In this document: in pieces, positions 15,452 to 22,054 of the stretch
How positions within the stretch are numbered: position 1 is the first letter of the stretch
How the letters are laid out: every line of letters starts with the position of its first letter
From: Dysgonomonas sp. UBA7710
Lineage (GTDB): Bacteria > Bacteroidota > Bacteroidia > Bacteroidales > Dysgonomonadaceae
Assembly (NCBI RefSeq): GCF_002482385.1
Contig: NZ_DLFW01000031.1
Span: 73,378 to 95,431 of the forward strand
Length of the DNA stretch: 22,054 nt
Direction of reading: 5' to 3'
Program-made: the position numbers and the translations under genes
The notes under the pieces: generated by a model
Told to the model about the DNA's origin: nothing
The model's input: the letters and a program-made list of their open reading frames with translations, nothing else
The model's database searches: none

Positions 15452-17119
15452 ATGAAAACAGATATTGAAATAGCCGGAAGTATCCAACTTGACAAGATTT
15501 CAGATGTGGCAAATAAAGCAGGAATCAATGCTGAAGAACTGCATCAGTATGGTAAACATATAGCAAAAATCCCGGTCTCCTTCATTGACGACCAGAAAAT
15601 GAAGAAGAGCAGTCTTATCCTTGTAACAGCCATTACACCCACAAAAGCAGGGATAGGAAAAACCACCACATCTATCGGTTTAGCTTTAGGGCTGAACAAG
15701 ATCGGAAAAAAAACGATTGTAGCACTCCGGGAGCCTTCACTCGGACCATGCTTCGGGATGAAAGGCGGAGCTGCCGGAGGTGGTTATGCCCAAGTACTCC
15801 CGATGGAAGACATCAATCTCCACTTTACCGGAGATTTCCATGCCATAACATCTGCGCATAATATGATTACAGCCCTCCTCGACAACTACCTTTACCGGAA
15901 CAGAGGTACGGATAATTATCTCAAAGAGGTGGTATGGAAAAGGGTGCTCGATGTAAATGACAGAAGCCTCAGATACATTGTCTCGGGATTGAACGGCTCA
16001 GAAAATGGAGTTCCCGCCGAAACAGGGTTTGAGATTACCCCCGCATCAGAAATTATGGCAATCCTTTGCCTGTCTTCCGATATAGAAGATCTTAAAAGGC
16101 GTATCGGAAATATTATTCTTGGTTATTCTGCTAATGGGAATGTCTTCACGGTGAAAGACCTTGGTGTAGCCGGTGCAATTACAGTACTGCTAAAGGATGC
16201 GATAAACCCGAATCTGGTACAAACCACAGAACATTCTCCTGCAATCATACACGGAGGACCGTTTGCCAATATAGCTCACGGATGCAATTCATTGATAGCG
16301 ACAAAGATGGCTATGAGTCATGCCGACTATGTAATCACCGAAGCCGGATTTGGCGCAGATCTAGGTGCTGAGAAATTCTTCAATATCAAATGCAGAAAGG
16401 GGCAAATATCACCCAAACTCACCATCATCGTAGCCACTACACAGGCTCTGAAAATGCATGGAAATGTACCGATTGAAAGCATCAAGGAGAGAAATACGGA
16501 AGGGTTAATAAAAGGATTCGCCAACCTTGACAAGCATATTGCAAACATGAAATCTTTCGGACAAAGCGTTATGGTTGCTCTAAACAGGTATGGTTTCGAT
16601 TCTGAAGAAGAAATAGAGCTGATAAGAGATCACTGCCATCAATTGGGAGTAAGCTTTGCGCTGAACGATTCTTTTACAAAGGGAGGTGAAGGAGCTGCTG
16701 GATTTGCAGAAGAAGTAGTCAGACAAGTTGAGAATAATCCATCCCAAGCTCTTCGCTTTACATATGAAAATAATGATTCTATAGAAGAGAAAATCAACAA
16801 AATAGCTAAATCAATATATGGGGCGGCATCAGTCAGAATTGGAGATAAAGCCCGCAAAAAGTTAGCTCTGATTGAAAAGCAGGGAATCAATCATTACCCT
16901 GTCTGTATTGCTAAGACCCAGTACTCATTTTCAGACAATGCACATGCCTATGGCACACCGACTGGCTTTACTCTCACTGTTAATGACATTGTCATTAACA
17001 ATGGAGCCGAATTTATAGTAGCCATTGCCGGAAGTATAATGCGCATGCCGGGCTTACCGGCTGTACCTCAGGCAGAATATATTGATATTATACATGGCAA
17101 TATTGTAGGACTAAGTTAA
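15452..17119 (+). CDS. fhs: Formate-tetrahydrofolate ligase
   Basis: A 555-residue cytoplasmic enzyme that joins formate to tetrahydrofolate with ATP, giving 10-formyl-tetrahydrofolate for purines and one-carbon metabolism. The ATP loop is TPTKAGIGKTTT at residues 62-73. The first family signature, GMKGGAAGGGYAQ, is intact. Two positions differ from the textbook sequences: AGEGKTT reads AGIGKTT (I68), and the second signature, usually VATVRALKMHGG, reads VATTQALKMHGN. I think such variants occur in other Bacteroidota enzymes, but could not check. Length is normal. It is the first gene of a tight operon: the amidase gene begins 2 nt after its stop codon. Confidence 0.94.
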   Translation: MKTDIEIAGSIQLDKISDVANKAGINAEELHQYGKHIAKIPVSFIDDQKMKKSSLILVTAITPTKAGIGKTTTSIGLALGLNKIGKKTIVALREPSLGPCFGMKGGAAGGGYAQVLPMEDINLHFTGDFHAITSAHNMITALLDNYLYRNRGTDNYLKEVVWKRVLDVNDRSLRYIVSGLNGSENGVPAETGFEITPASEIMAILCLSSDIEDLKRRIGNIILGYSANGNVFTVKDLGVAGAITVLLKDAINPNLVQTTEHSPAIIHGGPFANIAHGCNSLIATKMAMSHADYVITEAGFGADLGAEKFFNIKCRKGQISPKLTIIVATTQALKMHGNVPIESIKERNTEGLIKGFANLDKHIANMKSFGQSVMVALNRYGFDSEEEIELIRDHCHQLGVSFALNDSFTKGGEGAAGFAEEVVRQVENNPSQALRFTYENNDSIEEKINKIAKSIYGAASVRIGDKARKKLALIEKQGINHYPVCIAKTQYSFSDNAHAYGTPTGFTLTVNDIVINNGAEFIVAIAGSIMRMPGLPAVPQAEYIDIIHGNIVGLS

Positions 17120-17121
17120 TT

Positions 17122-17982
17122 ATGAAACCGGCAAGATTGGTTATACTTATATTCTCATTATTTACTTTATCCAATATGGCTAAAGGAGGGGATATAGTTT
17201 CCACTCCGGCCGATCTGCGCATCTATGAAGCCTATATAAAGCAGTTTGAAAAACAAAAGGATAAGCCCTTCGAAGAAATATTTATCAATACGGCCAAATA
17301 CTTTCTGGGAAAGCCATATGTAGCCTCCACCCTTGAGGTACCGGACACAGAGAGAATGGTCGTTAATCTCAGAGAATTTGATTGTACCACCTTTGTCGAA
17401 AATTGTATAGCTCTGTCGCAAGTCATCAAATCCGGAGATTTTTCTTACGACAATTATCTGCAAACACTCATAACAATGCGTTACCGGGACGGAGAGGTCG
17501 CCGGCTATACATCCCGCCTGCATTATACAAGCGATTGGATATATGAAAATGAGAAACATGGGTTGCTGAGAAATATCAGTTCAGAAATAGGGGGAGAAAA
17601 AGTTAAGAAGGATGTCAACTTTATGACAACACATCCTCAATTATATAAGCACCTCAAGGGCAACGCACAAAATATTGAAAAGCTGGATAAAATAGAAAAG
17701 AATATTTCTAAGAGAAATGCTTATGAAATACTCCCGACAGCTGCGATATATAATAGTCAGCAAAAAATAAAAACCGGGGATATAATCGTATTTGCCACAT
17801 CAATAGCGGGTTTGGATTATTCTCATATAGGGATTGCTTATTGGCAAAAAGAGGAGTTACATTTCATTCATGCTTCAAGCAAAGCCAGGCAGGTGATTAT
17901 TGAGCAAAAAACACTTTTGGAGTATTGTCAGACTTCAAAGAGCTGTACAGGCGTGACTGTGCTCCGCATTAATCAAGAATAA
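17122..17982 (+). CDS. N-acetylmuramoyl-L-alanine amidase-like protein (DUF1460)
   Basis: A 286-residue exported protein with an N-terminal signal peptide of about 22 residues. The rest fits the DUF1460 family, an NlpC/P60-like papain-fold group with peptidoglycan amidase activity in characterised Bacteroidota members. The candidate nucleophile is C88 in REFDCTTFVE, and the likely catalytic His is H235 in DYSHIGIAYW; H250 in FIHASS is also a conserved position. It would cut or trim peptidoglycan in the periplasm, probably during recycling or remodelling. It starts 2 nt after fhs and ends 6 nt before the CPBP gene, so translation is likely coupled. Confidence 0.87.
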   Translation: MKPARLVILIFSLFTLSNMAKGGDIVSTPADLRIYEAYIKQFEKQKDKPFEEIFINTAKYFLGKPYVASTLEVPDTERMVVNLREFDCTTFVENCIALSQVIKSGDFSYDNYLQTLITMRYRDGEVAGYTSRLHYTSDWIYENEKHGLLRNISSEIGGEKVKKDVNFMTTHPQLYKHLKGNAQNIEKLDKIEKNISKRNAYEILPTAAIYNSQQKIKTGDIIVFATSIAGLDYSHIGIAYWQKEELHFIHASSKARQVIIEQKTLLEYCQTSKSCTGVTVLRINQE

Positions 17983-17988
17983 AAAGCA

Positions 17989-18870
17989 ATGGCTATGGAT
18001 AGTAAAGGTATTTTATACAATATGGGAGGTTGGTCACAGTTTTTCTTCTTCTGTTTCCTCTCTTTTTCGGGACTAATTATGGCCACCCTGATTATTCTTC
18101 TGGTGATACCTGCCGATAATCCGTTACAATCAGTTCCCTCCATCCAGATTACCCAGGTAATACAAACTATCTTTCTGTTTTTGATTCCTTCTCTGGTCTA
18201 TGCCTTTTTGTATCAAGGCAGTATTAAGAATTACTTAAACACCAGAACACATATCGATACATTACTCCTACTTGGCACAATCCTTTTGATTATTTTTATC
18301 CAACCAGCAATAAACTGTATAGGATACTATAACCAGCAGATGATACTACCTGAATTCCTCAACTGGATGAAAGAATATGAGGAATCGGCGGAAAAAACAT
18401 TGAAACTGTTATTTGCCGACAGAACGATCACATCTCTCCTGATTAATCTGCTGGTGATTGCAGTTCTGGCAGGTTTGACCGAAGAGTTCTTTTTCAGAGG
18501 CTGTTTACAACAGATAATACTGAAGATCGTGAAAAACCGGCATCTTGCCATTTGGATTACAGCGATTATCTTCAGTGCTATCCACTTTCAGTTCTACGGA
18601 TTTGTACCCCGGGTATTATTAGGTGCGTTATTAGGCTATCTGTTTGTATGGTCGGGAAGTATATGGATTCCGGTCATTGTACACATAATACATAATGCTA
18701 TAAATGTGGTACTCATCCACATGTATTACGATACACCAAAAGCGAGTCAGATAGAGGATTTCCGCTTCGAAGAAAATGCTTTGCTTATATCCGCAAGTTT
18801 CATCATATCGGCTTTAATAATATTTATGATATGTAGAAGAGGGGTAAATAAGCAGGAATCTGAGAACTAA
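17989..18870 (+). CDS. CPBP family intramembrane glutamic protease
   Basis: A 293-residue membrane protein with about seven or eight hydrophobic segments. It carries the three CPBP (Abi/CAAX-type) motifs: EEFFFR at residues 165-170, FSAIHF with H199, and H232-x3-N236 in the following helix. These residues form the active site in Rce1-type intramembrane proteases. Bacterial members process or regulate membrane peptides and some protect against bacteriocins; the substrate here is unknown. The start at 17989 lies 6 nt after the amidase gene; a second ATG two codons on is an alternative. Sharing a transcript with a peptidoglycan amidase suggests an envelope role, which is inference. No terminator is visible before the next promoter. 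Confidence 0.88.
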   Translation: MAMDSKGILYNMGGWSQFFFFCFLSFSGLIMATLIILLVIPADNPLQSVPSIQITQVIQTIFLFLIPSLVYAFLYQGSIKNYLNTRTHIDTLLLLGTILLIIFIQPAINCIGYYNQQMILPEFLNWMKEYEESAEKTLKLLFADRTITSLLINLLVIAVLAGLTEEFFFRGCLQQIILKIVKNRHLAIWITAIIFSAIHFQFYGFVPRVLLGALLGYLFVWSGSIWIPVIVHIIHNAINVVLIHMYYDTPKASQIEDFRFEENALLISASFIISALIIFMICRRGVNKQESEN

Positions 18871-18874
18871 ATAT

Positions 18875-18882
18875 TATCTTTG
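18875..18882 (+). promoter_or_regulatory. -7 promoter element TATCTTTG for the sugar-phosphate transferase gene
   Basis: TATCTTTG begins 5 nt after the CPBP stop codon and ends 19 nt before the next ATG at 18902. No -33 TTG is seen at normal spacing, so read-through from the fhs operon may also contribute. Confidence 0.55.
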
Positions 18883-18901
18883 CAATCTGTTTATTTAAAC
18901 T

Positions 18902-20314
18902 ATGGATAGTACGGATAGAAAAGAAGGATATGGTTACCTGATTGACTGGATAGTTCGTTTTGGCGACTTGTTCCTTATTAATGTCTTCTTTTTACTGGCG
19001 TTTTTCGTATTCCGCCAAGAAGATGTAGTAGCTACAAGCCTACATTACAGGGAGAAAATCATTGCATTTCTGTTGATCAACCTATGCTATTTTCTCACTT
19101 CATCATTCATACGTTTTCATATTACATCGAACGTTGTATATCTCGACAAAATAGTCCAACGCTCATCAGCCTTTATAACCCTTTATGCATTATTGATTAC
19201 TGCAGGATTCTCTATATTTCATATTATAAGTATTCCTATCATTCCATGGATTGTAGGATTCTTTATCATGGGGACTATTTTTGTGGGATGGCATGTATTA
19301 TTCCGTCTCCTGCTAAAATCGTACCGGAAGAAGGGATATAACTATAGACAAGTGATTATCATAGGAGCGGGAAGCAGCGCTATAAAAACGTACGAGTCTC
19401 TTATTTTCAGTGAGTTCGGCTATAAAATATTAGGTTTCTTCGACAACGATACTTCAAAAAAAGATGTATTACCTAATTATCTTGGAAAGATTTCCGATAT
19501 TGAAGAGTATGTTCAGAATGCTAAGGTGGATGAAATGTTCTGTACCTTGTTGGGGAACCAGGATCAATTAATCTATGATTTAGTAAGATTGTGTGAGAAA
19601 AACATGATCCGTTTCCATCTTATACCTGAGTTTCACAAATATATGAGGAGGCGTTTTTCTCTACATTTTATAGAGTCTACCCCTATATTAAGTCTTAGAT
19701 ATGAACCTTTACAGCACTTTTCCAATAGATTTATTAAACGGACATTCGACCTTATTTTCTCGGGCCTCGTACTAATCCTTATTTTCCCTTTTGTATATAT
19801 CATTTTCGGAGCCATCATAAAATGGTCTTCTCCCGGACCTGTATTCTTTAAACAAAAAAGGACAGGGATCAAAGGGGAAGAGTTCTACTGTTATAAGTTC
19901 CGGTCGATGCGATTGAATGAAGAAGCTAATAAAAAGCAGGCAACCGCAGGAGATCCGCGTATAACCAAAGTAGGCGCCTTTATGAGAAAAACAAGTATTG
20001 ACGAACTACCTCAGTTTATCAATGTATTTAAGAATGATATGTCTGTTGTCGGCCCTCGCCCGCATATGCTACAACATACCGACCTTTACAGCTCTCTCAT
20101 AGATAAATTCATGGTCCGTCATCTGGTGAAGCCTGGCATTACAGGCTGGGCGCAGGTAACCGGATGCAGAGGTGAAACTAAAACTGTAGAGGAAATGGAA
20201 GAACGTGTAAAGAGAGACGTCTGGTATCTCGAACACTGGACTTTTTTCCTTGACCTGAAGATTATCTACCTTACGATTGCGAATGTCTTCAAAGGCGACG
20301 AAAAAGCCTTTTAA
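18902..20314 (+). CDS. Undecaprenyl-phosphate sugar-phosphate transferase (WcaJ/WbaP-like)
   Basis: A 470-residue polyisoprenyl-phosphate hexose-1-phosphate transferase. The N-terminal half has four or five membrane helices and a soluble CoA-binding-like domain starting VIIIGAGSSAIKTYE. The catalytic half begins with KRTFDLIFSG and a re-entrant helix, followed by SPGPVFFKQKRTG, YKFRSMR, DELPQFINVFKNDMSVVGPRP and GITGWAQV, all hallmarks of the bacterial sugar transferase family. It loads a sugar-1-phosphate, often glucose or galactose, onto undecaprenyl phosphate at the inner membrane to start capsule, exopolysaccharide or O-antigen synthesis. No glycosyltransferase, flippase or polymerase gene is adjacent, so this is a detached initiator. 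It is convergent with mltG, with only 7 nt between stop codons. Confidence 0.92.
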   Translation: MDSTDRKEGYGYLIDWIVRFGDLFLINVFFLLAFFVFRQEDVVATSLHYREKIIAFLLINLCYFLTSSFIRFHITSNVVYLDKIVQRSSAFITLYALLITAGFSIFHIISIPIIPWIVGFFIMGTIFVGWHVLFRLLLKSYRKKGYNYRQVIIIGAGSSAIKTYESLIFSEFGYKILGFFDNDTSKKDVLPNYLGKISDIEEYVQNAKVDEMFCTLLGNQDQLIYDLVRLCEKNMIRFHLIPEFHKYMRRRFSLHFIESTPILSLRYEPLQHFSNRFIKRTFDLIFSGLVLILIFPFVYIIFGAIIKWSSPGPVFFKQKRTGIKGEEFYCYKFRSMRLNEEANKKQATAGDPRITKVGAFMRKTSIDELPQFINVFKNDMSVVGPRPHMLQHTDLYSSLIDKFMVRHLVKPGITGWAQVTGCRGETKTVEEMEERVKRDVWYLEHWTFFLDLKIIYLTIANVFKGDEKAF

Positions 20315-20321
20315 TTCCGGA

Positions 20322-21341
20322 TTAATATATTCCTCTCGTATTTAATGCATTTCTGTACCGCGCTGCATTCCTCTGATGTTCGGCATAGGTATCAGCAAAA
20401 TTATGACGTCCCGAGAAATCTTCTTTTGCACACATGTACAGATAGTCGCTCTTTGTATAATCAAGGACACTGTCAATCCCTTTGATCGAAGGTATCCGGA
20501 TTGGGCCCGGAGGCAGACCCGTATGCACATATGTGTTGTATGGAGAATCTACTTCGAGATGCTTGTTCAATATACGGCGCAGGCTGAAATCACCCACTGC
20601 AAACTTAACTGTGGGGTCTGCCTGCAATGCCTGTCCCGAGCGGAGCCTGTTAAGATACAATCCTGCTACAACGGGATATTCATCGGTAAAAGTACATTCT
20701 TCCTCAACAATAGAAGCCAATATTGATACTTCGACAGGTGACAGGCCTGATTCCTCTGCCTGTGCTGTCCGTTTCTTGTTCCAAAAATCATTATATTCGG
20801 TTTTCATCCTCCGAAGAAATTCATCGAGAGTAACATCCCAGTAAAATTGATATGTATTGGGAATAAACATGGCAATCACCGTTTCTGTAGTAAAACCCAG
20901 ATCTTTGCATTTTTCCGGATTATTTAATGCTGCCAATAAATCTTCCTTGCCCAACATCAACTGATTGGAAATACGTTCAGCAAAATCTTCTTTTGTCCGG
21001 ATATTGTTAAATTTCAAATTCAAAGGAGTCTGATGTCCGCTACGCAGATGGCGCATAAGATCAAGTATATTCATATCCGGTTTAACAGCATAGCGCCCTG
21101 TCTTTAAATTATCTTTATAATCCATAACAGATGCCAACAGCTCGAAATTACTTATATTTTTTACTTCCGCACTATCTTTCAGCTCTTTTAGCAATACATT
21201 ATAATCCCTGTTTTCATCTATATAGAGATAAACGGTCTTATCTATGCCAAATCCTGTATTTATAATACTATAGCCGTATACACCGGCTGCTATGATTATA
21301 ATAACAATTATAATAAAGGCATATAAAATCTTCTTTTTCAT
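20322..21341 (-). CDS. mltG: Endolytic murein transglycosylase MltG (YceG-like)
   Basis: A 339-residue single-pass inner-membrane protein with one N-terminal helix (about residues 5-28) and a periplasmic YceG-like domain. Conserved segments are present in order: FIPNTYQFYWD, ASIVEEE with candidate catalytic E213, LNRL, LQADPTV, SPYNTYVHTGLPPGPI, and the C-terminal SDYLYMCAKEDFSGRHNFADTYAEH. MltG cuts nascent glycan strands inside the chain and is thought to set glycan length by ending polymerisation. The usual VEKE is VEEE here, a mild change. Upstream lie GTTAC repeats containing -7-like boxes (21390-21397 and 21504-21511). Confidence 0.93.
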   Translation of the reverse strand: MKKKILYAFIIIVIIIIAAGVYGYSIINTGFGIDKTVYLYIDENRDYNVLLKELKDSAEVKNISNFELLASVMDYKDNLKTGRYAVKPDMNILDLMRHLRSGHQTPLNLKFNNIRTKEDFAERISNQLMLGKEDLLAALNNPEKCKDLGFTTETVIAMFIPNTYQFYWDVTLDEFLRRMKTEYNDFWNKKRTAQAEESGLSPVEVSILASIVEEECTFTDEYPVVAGLYLNRLRSGQALQADPTVKFAVGDFSLRRILNKHLEVDSPYNTYVHTGLPPGPIRIPSIKGIDSVLDYTKSDYLYMCAKEDFSGRHNFADTYAEHQRNAARYRNALNTRGIY

Positions 21342-21381
21342 TTCTTATCTTATTCTTTTAATAGTAACACATCAGTCGTTG

Positions 21382-21400
21382 AAAGGTAACAAAAGTAACA
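21382..21400 (-). repeat. GTTAC tandem block 1, with embedded -7 box
   Basis: On the plus strand this reads AAAGGTAACAAAAGTAACA; on the mltG strand it is two tandem 9-bp units of GTTACYTTT. It contains TACTTTTG (21397-21390), a TAnnTTTG match whose start site would give an mltG leader of roughly 40 nt. This is the best mltG promoter candidate. Confidence 0.5.
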
Positions 21401-21495
21401 GAAAACAATTAATAATTAAAAATGAAGAATTAAGAATTAGTTTTTATTAAAAAGCAGAGACCAACGAATCAGTTCTTAAAACTTACTACTTGTTA

Positions 21496-21514
21496 AAAGG
21501 TAACAAAGGTAACA
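21496..21514 (-). repeat. GTTAC tandem block 2, near-copy of block 1
   Basis: AAAGGTAACAAAGGTAACA on the plus strand differs from block 1 by one base and lies 114 nt away. It also contains a TAnnTTTG match on the minus strand (TACCTTTG, 21511-21504). It may be a second promoter or a repeated protein-binding site. Confidence 0.45.
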
Positions 21515-21722
21515 TCTGTTTCTTATTTTTTATATTGTAATATTCCATCAGATAGCAGACTTATTATCTGTAATGTATAGATAAAATGATGGAGAAAAAG
21601 TAACAGTTATTTCAACTTCTAATTAGCATCCCAAGCGCGGTTATGCAAGCCGAGTTTTATCTGGGTAACAAACGGATTTATTCTATAAGCAACTCACAGA
21701 CAAAACAAATTTACGTGAGGGA

Positions 21723-22054
21723 TTATTCTTCCGGCTTGATATACCCCACAGGCTTGCGAGGTTTGTTTACATGTTTGGTCTGAAGCTCTGCCAATGTTTC
21801 ATTGATAAGATCGAGTTGCATCCGTGTATCTTCATGCATATCGTTATAGTCGGCAAAGACTTCCTCAATATATGCTTTTAGTTCTTTTACTTCATCCTGT
21901 AATTGCTTGCTTTCATTAACAGGGGAATTAGTCAATAGTTGGCGTACAGCAACAAAGGCCCGCATGATATTGATGTTTATTTCTATTGCGGCATCACTGT
22001 TAAGTACGGAAGAAAGCATTGCTACTCCTTGTTCCGTTTATGTAAACAAAAAGA
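21723..22054 (-). pseudogene. Remnant of an ORF6N-domain gene, interrupted and cut by the window edge
   Basis: The open part from the ATG at 22019 encodes 98 residues: MLSSVLNSDAAIEININIMRAFVAVRQLL, then a charged coiled-coil tail (about residues 35-80). This matches the C-terminal part of ORF6N-domain proteins, where the conserved stretch FTEQGVAML continues into LSxVLxS. Here TEQGVA is encoded immediately upstream of that ATG (22037-22020), but it is preceded by an in-frame TAA at 22040-22038. The codons before the stop read FLFT, so a 6-nt insertion between F and T of the motif would explain the break. ORF6N proteins occur on phages and mobile elements and are thought to bind DNA. The 5' half lies outside the window. 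A short separate protein cannot be excluded. Confidence 0.6.

Larger units (their letters stand above)
21342..21722. other. Intergenic region upstream of mltG with repeated GTTAC motifs
   Basis: This 381-nt stretch has no credible gene. It contains seven copies of GTAAC in the same orientation between 21364 and 21669 (GTTAC on the mltG strand), two near-identical 19-base blocks, and an exact 16-base match (21476-21491) to the left end of the window. The rest is AT-rich. Confidence 0.6.

Noticed and set aside
21342..21722. GTTAC repeats as a CRISPR array or replication-origin iterons
   Set aside because: Units are too short and unevenly spaced for CRISPR, and there is no initiator gene or spacer structure.

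Overview
The window is a stretch of ordinary-looking chromosome from a member of the Bacteroidota, most likely order Bacteroidales. The genus is not fixed by anything seen here; a Dysgonomonas-like organism is a guess. The reasons are: at least six upstream regions carry a match to the Bacteroidota -7 element TAnnTTTG, usually TATCTTTG; recognisable Shine-Dalgarno sites are rare; and the gene content is typical (DUF5117-type metalloprotease, PorX, long-form PurF, DUF1460 amidase, PorT-like barrel, small Dps-like protein). There are no rRNAs, tRNAs, CRISPR arrays or intact insertion sequences. Base use is even, and the only sign of mobile or selfish DNA is a broken ORF6N gene at the right edge.

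Layout. 1-334: AT-rich non-coding DNA. 335-4037 (+): an exported zinc metalloprotease followed 61 nt later by a GH18 chitinase-like lipoprotein. 4166-5710 (+): PorX, a response regulator with a PglZ phosphodiesterase domain. 5868-6839 (+): polyprenyl diphosphate synthase, convergent with and overlapping cdsA (-). 7887-9185 (+): thrC, ending in a strong hairpin shared with a convergent PorT-like barrel gene (9237-9938, -). 10088-11983 (-): long-form purF. 12312-14646: two divergent, homologous tyrosine-phosphatase-fold genes, one with a ruined catalytic loop. 14875-15279 (+): Dps-like ferritin. 15452-18870 (+): a tight operon of formate-tetrahydrofolate ligase, DUF1460 cell-wall amidase and CPBP membrane protease. 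18902-20314 (+): polyprenyl-phosphate sugar-phosphate transferase, tail to tail with mltG (20322-21341, -). 21342-21722: non-coding DNA with repeated GTTAC motifs. 21723-22054 (-): remnant of an ORF6N gene.

How the genes fit together. Much of the window serves the cell envelope. The polyprenyl synthase makes isoprenoid chains, CdsA makes CDP-diacylglycerol, the sugar-phosphate transferase starts a polysaccharide on undecaprenyl phosphate, MltG and the DUF1460 enzyme cut peptidoglycan, and the barrel, chitinase and metalloprotease act in the outer membrane or periplasm. PurF and formate-tetrahydrofolate ligase both feed purine synthesis but lie in separate transcripts.

No clearly new multi-gene system stands out. 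The best leads are the divergent pair of an apparent pseudophosphatase lipoprotein and an active-looking homologue; the start of cdsA, where no in-frame ATG exists and a promoter box overlaps the longest possible start; the disrupted ORF6N gene; and the promoter-containing GTTAC repeats upstream of mltG.
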